Assembly: GCA_002151545.1 (NCBI GenBank)
Contig: CP021237.1
Location: 992,001 to 1,056,000 of the forward strand
Direction: 5' to 3'
Length of the DNA: 64,000 nt
Source: Sphingobacteriaceae bacterium GW460-11-11-14-LB5
Lineage (GTDB): Bacteria > Bacteroidota > Bacteroidia > Sphingobacteriales > Sphingobacteriaceae
A program made the position numbers and the translations under genes. The notes below the pieces were generated by a model, which saw only the letters and a list, made by a program, of their open reading frames with translations, ran no database searches and was not told the origin of the DNA. Each line of letters opens with the position of its first letter. Position 1 is the first letter of the stretch. Below are positions 44,953 to 54,148 of the stretch, in pieces.

Positions 44953-45813
44953 TTATCCTAAATAAGATTTTAAAATTTTACTTCTTGAAGTATGACGTAA
45001 ACGTTGTAAGGCTTTATCCTTAATCTGACGAACACGTTCACGTGTTAAATTAAACTTCTCGCCAATTTCCTCTAAAGAAAGCGGGTGGTTAGAACCTAAG
45101 CCGAAAAATAAAACGATAATTTCTCTTTCTCTTTCCGTTAAAGTAGATAAAGAACGTTTAATCTCTTCTGATAAAGATTCATTAATCAATGAGCTATCAG
45201 TATTGGGTTCGTGGTTTTCCAATACATCTAATAATGTATTTTCTTCACCTTGAACAAATGGCGCATCCATTGATACGTGGCGGCCAGAGTTACTTAATGT
45301 GTCCGAAATTTTATCCACTGTCGTTTCTAAAATATCGGCCAGTTCTTCCGGAGAAGGCTCACGTTCGTATTCTTGCTCTAATTTAGAGAAAGCTTTACTG
45401 ATTTTGCTTAACGAACCTACCTGGTTTAAAGGTAAACGTACAATACGGCTTTGCTCGGCAATTGCCTGCAAAATAGATTGACGAATCCACCAAACGGCAT
45501 AAGAAATGAATTTGAAACCTTTAGTTTCATCAAAACGTTTGGCCGCTTTAATTAAACCTAAGTTACCTTCATTGATTAAATCGCCTAAAGTTAAACCCTG
45601 ATTTTGATATTGTTTTGCAACAGATACAACGAAACGCAAGTTGGTTTTAGTCAATCGCTCTAATGCAGCCTGATCGCCCTCACGAATCTTCCTTGCTAAA
45701 ATTACTTCCTCTTCTGCTGTTATTAAATCTACTTTGCCAATTTCGTGTAGGTATTTATCTAATGACTGACTTTCACGGTTGGTAATGGATTGCGTTATCT
45801 TGAGTTGTCTCAT
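44953..45813 (-). CDS. rpoD: Primary sigma factor RpoD/SigA
   Basis: 286 residues, the short Bacteroidota form without region 1.1. Region 1.2 is [16 protein letters not shown], region 2 has [20 protein letters not shown] and [13 protein letters not shown], region 3 has [17 protein letters not shown], and region 4.2 has LTREREI-type [15 protein letters not shown] and [20 protein letters not shown]. It directs recognition of the TTTG / TAnnTTTG promoters seen in this window. Confidence 0.96.
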   Translation of the reverse strand: MRQLKITQSITNRESQSLDKYLHEIGKVDLITAEEEVILARKIREGDQAALERLTKTNLRFVVSVAKQYQNQGLTLGDLINEGNLGLIKAAKRFDETKGFKFISYAVWWIRQSILQAIAEQSRIVRLPLNQVGSLSKISKAFSKLEQEYEREPSPEELADILETTVDKISDTLSNSGRHVSMDAPFVQGEENTLLDVLENHEPNTDSSLINESLSEEIKRSLSTLTEREREIIVLFFGLGSNHPLSLEEIGEKFNLTRERVRQIKDKALQRLRHTSRSKILKSYLG

Positions 45814-45849
45814 TTATACGAATTGTGTGCTCTTTAATTATTGAGTGTG

Positions 45850-45880
45850 CAAAGTTACGAAATAGTATAGCAATCCGAAA
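45850..45880 (-). promoter_or_regulatory. Promoter of rpoD
   Basis: On the minus strand TTTC, a 19-bp spacer, and TAACTTTG, about 36 bp before the start codon. The gap 45814-46267 is otherwise AT-rich and holds nothing else I can name. Confidence 0.65.
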
Positions 45881-46267
45881 GGATAAAATGCTGAAAATGT
45901 TGCTGTTTGCACAAGTTTTTTACAGTTTTACTTATAGCAAAAATCATTCCAAATAAAATTCTGACCTTATTTGTGATTAAATGACGGTTATGGTTGTTTT
46001 TCGGTTATTATTTATTGTAAATCAATAAATATATTTTGAATTTTAATAATTTATTATTTATGTTTGTGCTGTAAATAATTAAATAAATATGACGTTTCTT
46101 AATTTTTAAACGATTTAAGCCAATTCAAAAAATGCACTTATTGCAGTGTGTTTTTGATCATGTAATTTTTGTCAGGTAGTCTGTATGGAAATTAAAACAA
46201 GAAATTACTTCTATTATTAAACAGTAAAATAAATCTCAGGCATTACATTTTAAACAACTATGTAATT

Positions 46268-46825
46268 ATGGAAATTAAAATAACAACCAATCAGATTTTG
46301 AAAGTATTACAGTTGCTTTCCTGGATCATTTTTATCGGCCTGTGTGTCGAAGCAGGTGGGGTACTCGTTAATACGATTATCACAACATTTATAAATCAAG
46401 AGGGCGTACGCAACTTTTGGGATGGAGCAGATTATTTGTCAAATGTTTACAAATTTGATCAGGGGTATTTTCTGGTCATCACACTCGTGATGATTATCGT
46501 TGCCGTGCTAAAAGCCATCATGTTCTATTTAATTGTGAAATTGTTTATCGATAAAAAACTCAGCATTTCTCAGCCTTTCAGTATAGAATTAAAGCATTTT
46601 ATTTTGATACAGGTTTTTTTAGCGCTAGGCATAGGTTTTTTTGCCCATTTAGGCTATAAATTTACCATCTGGTTAGCGGAAAATGGCGTTGAGGGGGCTA
46701 ACCTCCAAACATTAAATATGGATGGCGCTGATGTGTGGTTTTTTATGGCTGTTGTGCTTTTTATCATTGTACAGGTGGTTAACAGGGGGATTGAAATTCA
46801 ACAAGAAAACGATTTAACGATATAA
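46268..46825 (+). CDS. DUF2975-type membrane protein
   Basis: 185 residues with four membrane helices (about 12-36, 67-90, 111-130 and 153-175). The spacing and the partner gene, a small HTH regulator 5 bp downstream, match the DUF2975 / YozG-type pair known in many bacteria. Function unknown; membrane sensing that controls the HTH partner is a possibility. Confidence 0.8.
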   Translation: MEIKITTNQILKVLQLLSWIIFIGLCVEAGGVLVNTIITTFINQEGVRNFWDGADYLSNVYKFDQGYFLVITLVMIIVAVLKAIMFYLIVKLFIDKKLSISQPFSIELKHFILIQVFLALGIGFFAHLGYKFTIWLAENGVEGANLQTLNMDGADVWFFMAVVLFIIVQVVNRGIEIQQENDLTI

Positions 46826-46830
46826 GCCTT

Positions 46831-47037
46831 ATGCCCATAATTGTAAATTTAGATGTGATGTTGGCCAGGCGTAAAATGTCGTTAACCGAATTAAGCGATC
46901 GGGTAGGGATTACGATGTCTAATTTATCGATACTTAAAACAGGTAAAGCAAAGGCTGTTCGTTTGGAAACTTTAGAGGCGATTTGTAAGGCTTTAGATTG
47001 TCAGCCTGGTGATATTTTAGAATTCCGTGCAGATTAA
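46831..47037 (+). CDS. Small Cro/C1-type HTH regulator
   Basis: 68 residues forming one helix-turn-helix domain: MLARRKMSLTELSDRVGITM, SNLSILKTGKAKAVRLETLE and CKALDCQPGDILEF. It is the YozG-like partner of DUF2975 and probably co-transcribed with it. Confidence 0.88.
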   Translation: MPIIVNLDVMLARRKMSLTELSDRVGITMSNLSILKTGKAKAVRLETLEAICKALDCQPGDILEFRAD

Positions 47038-47375
47038 CTTCTGGTTGGTTCAATAAACCTGATGGAATGGAAATACTTTTTGTTGCGGGGTCTTCGACTC
47101 CGCTCAGGCTGAAAATCACAAAAAGATTGTTTGAGAGCAGGGCTTTTGTAACCGAAACCAATAGAATCCCTCACTTTCTAAATAATTTAACCACCTAAGA
47201 CACCTTAGATCATCTTAAGGTATTTATGTATAGGGTAAATAATAGTTTAAAGAAACACCCCGTCCTGCGGACACCCCTCTAAAAGAGGGGAATAAAAAAA
47301 CCTTCCAGTTTGCACTGAAAGGTTTTAGAATATGTTATTGCTTTAAGCTTGGGCCTTTCGACTTTAAGCTTAAAC
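47038..47375. other. Intergenic region with short repeats
   Basis: 338 bp between convergent genes. It has a CTTCGACTCCGCTCAGGCTG word common in dispersed elements, a CCTAAGACACCTTAG / CATCTTAAGG inverted segment (47195-47220), a CCCCTCT-AAA-AGAGGGG hairpin (about 47265-47281) and the sucC terminator. No gene. Confidence 0.55.
47294..47326 (-). terminator. Terminator after sucC
   Basis: On the minus strand AACCTTTCAG pairs with CTGGAAGGTT and is followed by a T-run. Confidence 0.88.
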
Positions 47376-48575
47376 CTATGCTTGTTCAGCCAATACTTTA
47401 GTTACTAAATCTGCAGCTTCTTTTAAAGCAATTGCTGAGTAAACCTGAAGGCCAGACTCGTCAATTAATTTTTTAGCTTCTTCAGCATTTGTACCTTGTA
47501 AACGGCAGATAATTGGCACCGGAATGTTACCGATTTCTTTATAAGCATCGATTACACCTTGCGCAACACGGTCGCAACGTACGATACCACCAAAAATATT
47601 GATCAAAATTGCTTTAACGTTAGGGTCTTTCAAAATGATGTTGAAAGCCGCTTTAACAGTTTGTGCATTAGCAGTTCCACCAACGTCTAAAAAGTTAGCA
47701 GGTTCACCACCAGCCAGTTTAATAATATCCATGGTCGCCATTGCTAAACCAGCACCGTTAACCATACAACCTACGTTACCATCAAGGTTAACGAAGTTTA
47801 GGTTAGAAGCACTTGCTTCAACTTCCATCGGATCTTCTTCCGTAACATCGCGCATTGCTGCATAATCAGGGTGACGGAATAAACCGTTCTCATCCAGATT
47901 CACTTTAGCATCAACTGCAATTACTTTATCATCAGATGTTTTTAATACCGGGTTAATTTCGAACATTGAAGAATCGGTTGCTTCGTAAGCTTTGTATAAA
48001 GCGCTTACAAATTTAACCATTTCTTTAAAGGCATTACCGCTTACACCTAAGTTGAAAGCAATTTTACGTGCCTGGAAACCTTGTAAGCCAACTTTAGGAT
48101 CGATTTCTTCTTTGAAAATTAAGTGTGGCGTGTGTTCTGCCACCTCTTCGATATCCATACCACCTTCCGTACTGTACATAATAATGTTACGGCCTTTTGC
48201 ACGGTCTAACAATACAGAGATGTAGAATTCTTTGGTTTCAGAAGCACCTGGATAATAAACATCCTGAGCGACCAAAATCTTATTCACCAATTTACCTTCA
48301 GGGCCGGTTTGAGGAGTAACCAATTGCATACCAATAATATCGGTTGCACGTTGTTTAACTTCTTCCAGGTTTTTGGCTAATTTAACACCACCACCTTTAC
48401 CGCGACCACCTGCGTGGATTTGCGCTTTAATTACAACCCAGTCAGAATTGTAATCTATTTTCAGTTGCTTAGCAGCCTCAACAGCTTGCTCAGGAGTATC
48501 GGCAACTATTCCTTCTTGAACGTTAACACCGAAACTTTTTAATATTTGTTTACCCTGGTATTCGTGAATATTCAT
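47376..48575 (-). CDS. sucC: Succinyl-CoA synthetase beta subunit (ADP-forming)
   Basis: 399 residues. The N-terminal ATP-grasp part has MNIHEYQGKQILKSFGV and KAQIHAGGRGKGGGVKLA; the C-terminal flavodoxin-like part has NIFGGIVRCDRVAQGVI and LQGTNAEEAKKLI. It forms succinate and ATP from succinyl-CoA in the citric acid cycle. The alpha subunit gene sucD is not adjacent, a scattered arrangement common in Bacteroidota. Confidence 0.96.
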   Translation of the reverse strand: MNIHEYQGKQILKSFGVNVQEGIVADTPEQAVEAAKQLKIDYNSDWVVIKAQIHAGGRGKGGGVKLAKNLEEVKQRATDIIGMQLVTPQTGPEGKLVNKILVAQDVYYPGASETKEFYISVLLDRAKGRNIIMYSTEGGMDIEEVAEHTPHLIFKEEIDPKVGLQGFQARKIAFNLGVSGNAFKEMVKFVSALYKAYEATDSSMFEINPVLKTSDDKVIAVDAKVNLDENGLFRHPDYAAMRDVTEEDPMEVEASASNLNFVNLDGNVGCMVNGAGLAMATMDIIKLAGGEPANFLDVGGTANAQTVKAAFNIILKDPNVKAILINIFGGIVRCDRVAQGVIDAYKEIGNIPVPIICRLQGTNAEEAKKLIDESGLQVYSAIALKEAADLVTKVLAEQA

Positions 48576-49011
48576 CTGTTTATATTTTTGTCTTTATCTG
48601 TCAGATGGAGCCTATTACGATTAAAATAATATTTTAATCGTATCGGGTTCATTTGCTACAAAATTTGCCCAAAGCTACAATTTCAAACCCTTTAAACAAA
48701 TAGCAATTGCCGATTTTTTCATAAAATGAACGTTTTATGTTAAACCCGAAATTAGCGCCTGTAATGGACGCTTGTTTATAGTGTCCTGCTGGTTTCTCAG
48801 ATAGACGCAGCGATTTTTTATTTGAAAGCGAAGGCCCGGTGCTTCGTGGCGGCTCGCGGCCCTGCTTTCCGCTATAAGTCCTCACTACGCTCCGGGCTTA
48901 CCGCTGCAATCAGGCTTAAAAACAAAGTGAGTTTTTGCCAAATGCATAAAAAATATTTCCGCTGCGCTAATCATTTTAAATCTGCGGGAACATAAGGGTT
49001 AATAGTGTCCG
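48576..49011. other. Intergenic region with sucC promoter and dispersed repeat
   Basis: 436 bp. It contains the sucC promoter (48670-48700) and at 48877-48903 a reversed, shortened copy of the repeat found at 7273 and 7477 (AGTCCTCACT..CTCCGGGCTT). The small frame 48649-48885 on the minus strand has no family features and overlaps the promoter, so it is not called. Confidence 0.6.
48670..48700 (-). promoter_or_regulatory. Promoter of sucC
   Basis: On the minus strand TTTG, a 19-bp spacer, and TAGCTTTG, an exact match to the Bacteroidota consensus. The leader would be about 90 nt. Confidence 0.8.
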
Positions 49012-49320
49012 TTAGCTTCCTGCAAATGGTGTTCCGAAGATACCAACGGCCAGTTCTGCCCAGATGAGGAATAATGCCAGTAAAATCGCTACAAGTATTA
49101 CCGTTCTTAAAATACCGGTTTTTAAATTTCTGAACACAAGTTCTATGGCTAAACCTGTACTTAGCAATAATGTACCCATTACTGCAAAATCCCTTGTGTC
49201 CCACTGTACCTCGTTTGTAAATTGCATGGCTACCAATGGAATGGCTAAAATTGATGCAATTACACTTAAGATGATGGTAATTCTTAGTTTTCCTGAATTT
49301 AATGTTTCCTGATTTTTCAT
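49012..49320 (-). CDS. Small membrane protein, hypothetical
   Basis: 102 residues with three hydrophobic helices (about 12-33, 47-63 and 70-95). No recognised domain. It lies downstream of the DUF4173 group on the same strand but is separated from it by about 96 bp. Confidence 0.7.
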   Translation of the reverse strand: MKNQETLNSGKLRITIILSVIASILAIPLVAMQFTNEVQWDTRDFAVMGTLLLSTGLAIELVFRNLKTGILRTVILVAILLALFLIWAELAVGIFGTPFAGS

Positions 49321-49416
49321 GATTTTATATTTTAATATAAGTTTTAAATGGATAATTAAATAATTTTAGTTTCCCTGATGCGGTTTGCACCAGGGAGCTA
49401 AGGGTTGAGCGGTTAA

Positions 49417-49836
49417 TTATAAAACGATTTGCAAAACAGCTTTCACTTTCTTAAATTTTGCTTTAGCAATCGGAATAAGCATTTGTGTCTCCCTGAAATC
49501 GCCATATTTGCGGCTTAATTCCGAAATCCAAACAGATTGCCCATTTTTGATAAAAACAACTAAGTTGAAATGATCAAGCTGGTTTATCCCGTTGTTTCGG
49601 ATATTGCTTAAATCTATTTTTAACTTACATTGAAGTGTATTTAGTTGAGTATAAGGCGCAGCAATGAGGATATAATCTGCATCTAAATTTTCAATCTTGG
49701 AGAAATCAATGCTTTGTTGTGAAATAATCTGATCTATTATAGCATGCGTTAATGTTCGGTTAGACCTCAATTGATGGTAATAATTCCAGCAGAACAGGCC
49801 AACTACCAAGAAGATAAGAAATGCTTTTGCTTTCAT
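49417..49836 (-). CDS. Hypothetical membrane-anchored protein
   Basis: 139 residues from ATG 49836, chosen because the longer frame would overlap the preceding gene and the hydrophobic anchor (KAFLIFLVVGLFCWNYY) begins here. The rest is soluble with no recognised motif. It starts 11 bp after the stop of the DUF4173 gene, so it is probably co-transcribed and co-functional. Confidence 0.65.
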   Translation of the reverse strand: MKAKAFLIFLVVGLFCWNYYHQLRSNRTLTHAIIDQIISQQSIDFSKIENLDADYILIAAPYTQLNTLQCKLKIDLSNIRNNGINQLDHFNLVVFIKNGQSVWISELSRKYGDFRETQMLIPIAKAKFKKVKAVLQIVL

Positions 49837-49847
49837 GATTTTGATTT

Positions 49848-51416
49848 TTATTTGTTTAATCCAAAATATGCTGCAGTATTCGAATCTTGTAAATTCCACG
49901 ATAACCAGCCCGATTCCTCATAACGCGATTTAAAATAGCCAATTCTTTTATCGAGGCGAGTTAAGATTTGATCATTGTTTTTATCTGCACTGACAACCGT
50001 TTCTTCTTCTGGGATGAATGAAGGAGGCATTACCAGCTTATTCCGGCTTTTATCTAATGTGGGAAGTGTTTTTTCAGATAAAGAAAGCAGGTAATCTGCA
50101 TCCAACGCAATAGATGTGCTGTGTGCCAGATTATACTTTACGATAAAAACATCCCAGTTAATGGTGCTAAAAGTTAGGAGCAAGGCGAACCAGATATTTC
50201 CGTTCACCTTGAAAAGATAGAATATCGTTTTCTGTTTTGCTACTTTAAAATAAACCGTTGCCAAACCGATGATGCAAAGGATGGCAAATACCAATACACC
50301 GATTCTCTTGTGCGTTAAGCCATGGAATTCGATATAATAACTGTCGCGGATCAATACCGATATAATCAATATAAAGTTTTGAGCCATCCAGGTAAAGGCA
50401 AGCACCCTTAACGTTTGGCTTTTGTGGTAAAAATTTAAATTTCCCCTGAAAAAGTAAAGGATTATGGCCATGGCCATTACAATACTAAAGATTAATGTAT
50501 TGGTGCCCTGGTGTAATTCGCCGGAGAAATTTCCTGAAGGTTTATAGCCAAACCAAAGCGTGGTAATATCGATGGCATTTAATAACAACAACAAAAGGTT
50601 AAGTGCAACAAACGAAATTATGCCCACAATATATTCGGTTTTTAAGGCCATTTTTCGGGTTAAGAGGTTTCCGCTAAATGTTTCTACAATATTGTACCAA
50701 ATCGTTTTTTGACCTATTGTCTTCCTGATCCTCACCAATTGTTCCTTGCATTTCAGTTCTGCTTTCTCTAAACTTTTATCAAAAAATGCCAGCAATAAAC
50801 CACCTGTTAAAACTAATCCGAAACAGAAATGTACAATGCGTCCGATGCTTAAATCTTTGAAAAAGAAATGAAGGATATCTTCAAAAAACTGTCCGATGCT
50901 CGTTAACACACTTTCGGCATAGTGTGCAAAAACATTATTGGCGGCCGAATACAAACAGGCAAAAAAGATTACGGCAATAACCGGGATAAAAATATACTTA
51001 ATTAATTTAAAAACAGGTTTAAGGTTAAAATTGCCTATGCTTACTTTACTTAAATGCCGTATTGCATTAAAAGGTACCGTAATCATTTGTAAAATACTGG
51101 CAAGAAAAGCAGTAAAAATGGTTCTGATCTGTTGGTTATGGCTAAAACCGATGAATAATAGTAAACTGATGTAATAGGTGGCAACAGCTAAATCGGAGTT
51201 GTTAACCACAACCAGTACCGCTGCCAAAAGATGTGCTAAACCATAAATTTTTAGTTTATTGCTTTTAACTACATCGGGATTAATAAAAGTGATGGCTAGT
51301 AAATAAATGCTATAAATAAGCAAATTGAGTGCTAATCTTTCCTGCCAAAAGAGAAAAGTGAACAAGAGGCCACCCAGCAGGACGGAGAGTGTTAAGAGGT
51401 TGGATTTATTTTCCAT
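49848..51416 (-). CDS. DUF4173/DUF4153-like polytopic membrane protein
   Basis: 522 residues with roughly 11-13 membrane helices and a soluble C-terminal tail of about 100 residues (after WDVFIVKYNLAHS). The motif of a large N-terminal helix bundle and the sequence FVNPDV-like TFINPDVVKS suggest the DUF4173 family. Function is unknown. It is in a probable operon with the small genes at 51429 and 49417 and near a winged-helix regulator. Confidence 0.75.
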   Translation of the reverse strand: MENKSNLLTLSVLLGGLLFTFLFWQERLALNLLIYSIYLLAITFINPDVVKSNKLKIYGLAHLLAAVLVVVNNSDLAVATYYISLLLFIGFSHNQQIRTIFTAFLASILQMITVPFNAIRHLSKVSIGNFNLKPVFKLIKYIFIPVIAVIFFACLYSAANNVFAHYAESVLTSIGQFFEDILHFFFKDLSIGRIVHFCFGLVLTGGLLLAFFDKSLEKAELKCKEQLVRIRKTIGQKTIWYNIVETFSGNLLTRKMALKTEYIVGIISFVALNLLLLLLNAIDITTLWFGYKPSGNFSGELHQGTNTLIFSIVMAMAIILYFFRGNLNFYHKSQTLRVLAFTWMAQNFILIISVLIRDSYYIEFHGLTHKRIGVLVFAILCIIGLATVYFKVAKQKTIFYLFKVNGNIWFALLLTFSTINWDVFIVKYNLAHSTSIALDADYLLSLSEKTLPTLDKSRNKLVMPPSFIPEEETVVSADKNNDQILTRLDKRIGYFKSRYEESGWLSWNLQDSNTAAYFGLNK

Positions 51417-51428
51417 TTTGTTTAAGGT

Positions 51429-51740
51429 TTAAGAATTGAAGTAACTGATAATGAGTAGGTAGATAATAACTAAAGGAATATTTAATAGCATGCAGATGAT
51501 GGTAGCGACAGTGTTTCTCCAGGAAGTTTGGTCACAAATGAGCTCAATTAGAATTATTGCTAACACAAAGAAATTTACAATTGCTGCACCAAGCGTAAAA
51601 ACAGCTCCTATGATCATGAGAAAAAAAGAGTCTGATATTAAGTTTATTATTAGTATTAATGTGCCGATAAGTGCAGAATAGTAAGCCAGCCTTTTGCCTA
51701 AATAATTCATTTGAGGCGCTAATATTTCTTCCGTTTTCAT
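51429..51740 (-). CDS. Small membrane protein, hypothetical
   Basis: 103 residues with three hydrophobic helices. It starts 14 bp upstream of an operator-like palindrome and precedes the DUF4173 gene by 12 bp, so it is the first gene of that unit. Confidence 0.7.
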   Translation of the reverse strand: MKTEEILAPQMNYLGKRLAYYSALIGTLILIINLISDSFFLMIIGAVFTLGAAIVNFFVLAIILIELICDQTSWRNTVATIICMLLNIPLVIIYLLIISYFNS

Positions 51741-51753
51741 GTTTTTAAAAGTG

Positions 51754-51768
51754 CTTTGAAATTCAAAG
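51754..51768 (-). promoter_or_regulatory. Operator-like palindrome A
   Basis: CTTTGAA-A-TTCAAAG, a 7-bp perfect palindrome, within the context AAAAGTGCTTTG shared with site B at 52735. It lies 14 bp before the start at 51740. Confidence 0.5.
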
Positions 51769-51789
51769 TGAATAGTTAAAAAAAAATGT

Positions 51790-52086
51790 TTATAGTTTCC
51801 TGATCATTTTTTCAAGTGCATCTAAATGTGCTTTGAAGGCTTGTTTGCCCAAAGCGGTAATCGCGTAGGTGGTACTGGTTTTTCTGCCAATAAACCCCTT
51901 ATGTACTTTAATAAATTCGGCCTGCTCTAATGTATTTAAATGCGAAGCCAAATTACCATCAGTTAACTCGAGCATTTGTTTCAGGTCGTTAAAGCCAATC
52001 TCATCGTTTACCACCAGGATAGACATTACACCTAACCTGATCCGGCTATCGAATATTTTATTTAAATCTGCTATCGGGTTTTTCAT
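51790..52086 (-). CDS. Winged-helix transcriptional regulator (HTH_34 type)
   Basis: 98 residues: LNKIFDSRIRLGVMSILVVN, FNDLKQMLELTDGNLASHLN (recognition helix), and the wing IKVHKGFIGRKTSTTYAITA. This is the small MarR/ArsR-like family whose genes sit beside membrane proteins in Bacteroidota. Its start lies 2 bp after the stop of the membrane protein gene 52089-52724, so the two are coupled. The palindromes at 51754 and 52735 are its candidate binding sites. Confidence 0.9.
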   Translation of the reverse strand: MKNPIADLNKIFDSRIRLGVMSILVVNDEIGFNDLKQMLELTDGNLASHLNTLEQAEFIKVHKGFIGRKTSTTYAITALGKQAFKAHLDALEKMIRKL

Positions 52087-52088
52087 TC

Positions 52089-52724
52089 TTACTGACCTCT
52101 CTCATATTTAAAATACATTAAAAGACCATAAACAATGTGCAGTATACCAAAGCCAAAAGCCCAGAATATTAAGCCATAACCCACGTAAAACATGCAAATC
52201 AATCCCAGTATTACCTCGCAAAGCCCCAGGTAGCGAATGTCGCTGTAAGTATATTTACTGGCATTAATAAGCGCTAAACCATAAAAAATTAAACAGCTTG
52301 GTGCAATAATAGCATAGGTGTTCGGATGGTTAACCAATAAAGCAATAATAAATAAACCTCCTGCAACCAATGGAACAAATAAGTTAATTAAAAGTGATTT
52401 AGAGGTTTTGTCCCAGATGGGAAGATTGTTTTTCTGACTTTTTCTGTAGGTAAACAAAATTCCGCCAGCCAAAGCAATCACCAAAACAAAAATACCAAGT
52501 TTGATCAGGTTAAATTCCAGGTCCATTTCTCCATCAACACCGTAACCATAACCCCGTTTGTTGATGAATTTGTTAATTTCATCATTGGCAAAATAAGCCC
52601 CGATTAATGCAATAACACCCGCAAAAACACCAGATAAACCGCTCAAAGAAATAAATCTTGATGACCTGTCCATCATTTGTCTGATATCTTTTAAGGCATT
52701 TAATTGTTCTTCCTGAGTGTTCAT
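52089..52724 (-). CDS. Polytopic membrane protein paired with HTH regulator
   Basis: 211 residues. A cytoplasmic N terminus (NTQEEQLNALKDIRQMMDRS) is followed by about six helices. This type is often found directly upstream of the HTH_34 regulator gene. It may sense or set the activity of the regulator; that is inference. Confidence 0.8.
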   Translation of the reverse strand: MNTQEEQLNALKDIRQMMDRSSRFISLSGLSGVFAGVIALIGAYFANDEINKFINKRGYGYGVDGEMDLEFNLIKLGIFVLVIALAGGILFTYRKSQKNNLPIWDKTSKSLLINLFVPLVAGGLFIIALLVNHPNTYAIIAPSCLIFYGLALINASKYTYSDIRYLGLCEVILGLICMFYVGYGLIFWAFGFGILHIVYGLLMYFKYERGQ

Positions 52725-52734
52725 TTTAAAAGTG

Positions 52735-52749
52735 CTTTGTTTTTCAAAG
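52735..52749 (-). promoter_or_regulatory. Operator-like palindrome B
   Basis: CTTTG-TTTTT-CAAAG in the same AAAAGTGCTTTG context as site A, 11 bp before the start at 52724. It overlaps the -7 box of the promoter 52745-52775, so a bound protein would block transcription. Confidence 0.55.
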
Positions 52750-52775
52750 TTAAATAGAAAATTGATAAATGCAAA
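52745..52775 (-). promoter_or_regulatory. Promoter of the 52089-52724 operon
   Basis: On the minus strand TTTG, a 19-bp spacer, and TAACTTTG, an exact consensus match. Confidence 0.8.
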
Positions 52776-52911
52776 TCTTTTTTGTTTTTTATTGGTTGAT
52801 GTTAATGGCCAGATGGCTCATGGTGAGATGGTCCATGGCCTGGCTGTTAAAGAAATATATACCAATCATGAATTTCCAATGGATGATTACCTGTTGAACT
52901 ATCGCTAACTA

Positions 52912-52941
52912 TTGAACTAACCAACCATTTTATTAAATTTG
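52912..52941 (+). promoter_or_regulatory. Promoter of the LolD-like gene, start codon 4 bp downstream
   Basis: TTG, a 19-bp spacer, and TAAATTTG, then GAGC and ATG. The predicted transcription start falls on the start codon. Confidence 0.6.
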
Positions 52942-52945
52942 GAGC

Positions 52946-53596
52946 ATGCTAAAAGCCACTGGAATAAGAAAATCGTACGGGAATCTGCAAATTTTAAAAG
53001 GCGTAAATTTTGAAGTACAAAAAGGGGAGATTGTAAGTATTATTGGGCCATCTGGTGCAGGTAAAAGTACTTTATTACATATTTTAGGAACATTGGATAA
53101 ACCTGATGATGGATCTGTACAATTAAAAGGTACGGTTATCAATAAACTGAACGGCGATTTGTTGAGCACTTTCCGAAATCAGAACATCGGTTTTGTGTTT
53201 CAGTTTCATCATTTACTGCCAGAATTTAGCGCCATTGAAAATATTTGCATTCCGGCATTTATTGCCAAAACCAATAAAAAACAGGCCGAAACCAGGGCAT
53301 TTGAACTGTTAGATTTGTTTGGGCTTAAAGATAGAGCCCAGCATAAACCCAATCAGCTTTCTGGCGGCGAGCAGCAACGTGTGGCCATTGCAAGAGCGTT
53401 GATCAATAATCCCTCTATTATATTGGCTGATGAACCTTCAGGGAATTTAGACTCTGAAAATGCAGCCGGATTACATCAGTTGTTTGTAAGTTTGCGCGAT
53501 AATTTCCATCAAACGTTTGTAATTGTTACACACAATGAACACCTTGCAAAAACCAGCGATCGTGTGGTAAGCATGAAAGATGGTTTAATCGTATAA
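52946..53596 (+). CDS. lolD: LolD-type ABC transporter ATPase
   Basis: 216 residues with canonical motifs: Walker [11 protein letters not shown]-loop FVFQFHH, the LolD-like [13 protein letters not shown], signature [15 protein letters not shown], Walker B IILADEP, D-loop GNLDS and H-loop VTHNEH. In the Lol pathway it releases lipoproteins from the inner membrane. The permease genes lolC/E are not adjacent. It could instead serve another MacB-like transporter. Confidence 0.88.
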   Translation: MLKATGIRKSYGNLQILKGVNFEVQKGEIVSIIGPSGAGKSTLLHILGTLDKPDDGSVQLKGTVINKLNGDLLSTFRNQNIGFVFQFHHLLPEFSAIENICIPAFIAKTNKKQAETRAFELLDLFGLKDRAQHKPNQLSGGEQQRVAIARALINNPSIILADEPSGNLDSENAAGLHQLFVSLRDNFHQTFVIVTHNEHLAKTSDRVVSMKDGLIV

Positions 53597-53667
53597 GATT
53601 ATGCGCTAATTCTTTATTCGCTCACTCATTTTATCCATTACTAATTTATTCATTCAATCATTATACC

Positions 53668-54147
53668 TTGAAAATACTGATAACAGGAGGGAACAATGCC
53701 AGGGCCTTAAAGCTAATGAAGGCATTTCCCAGTCATTTTGTTTTACTTGCCGATTATGGCGATGTGCCGGGAATAGTAACCGAAAATTATGCCTTTTCAT
53801 CACTAGGCCTGCTAAATAAAGATAGTATCGCCCATATTCTGTTAAATTTCTGCATCACCGAAGCCATAGATTGTATTATTCCGTTGCACGATTATGAGCT
53901 TGAGCCACTGGCTAAATCTGCTGTGCTTTTTGGTGAGTATGGCATCCAGGTGCTGTTGCCCAATGCAGATGTAATTGCTGATTATATAACTGAAGAAAAG
54001 GTTGCTTATCAAAATTTTGCGGTGTTTATTCATGGTGATCGGATTTTTTCAACCGATGAACATGTTATACATGCAAATGTATCTCCTGAATTAAATGGCG
54101 TATTTGGTTATAACAATGCTGATGATTTAAAACTTTTTACAATTTAA
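53668..54147 (+). CDS. Rossmann-like (pre-ATP-grasp) protein, unknown function
   Basis: 159 residues if the TTG at 53668 is the start. It opens directly with a glycine loop KILITGGNNARALKLMKAFP, so a start further downstream would remove the fold. LLADYGDVPG and IDCIIPLHDYELEPLA resemble the N-terminal domain of ATP-grasp enzymes (CarB- or PylC-like), but no ATP-grasp catalytic part follows. It is one base before the HAD-like gene. Confidence 0.7.
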   Translation: MKILITGGNNARALKLMKAFPSHFVLLADYGDVPGIVTENYAFSSLGLLNKDSIAHILLNFCITEAIDCIIPLHDYELEPLAKSAVLFGEYGIQVLLPNADVIADYITEEKVAYQNFAVFIHGDRIFSTDEHVIHANVSPELNGVFGYNNADDLKLFTI

Positions 54148-54148
54148 T

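Noticed and set aside
48649..48885. Small minus-strand ORF upstream of sucC
   Set aside because: It covers the sucC promoter and a dispersed repeat fragment and shows no protein-like conservation features.
52717..52908. Short plus-strand ORF between the HTH-linked operon and lolD
   Set aside because: It overlaps two promoters and palindrome B, and the translated sequence comes from low-complexity and repeat-like GATGG words.
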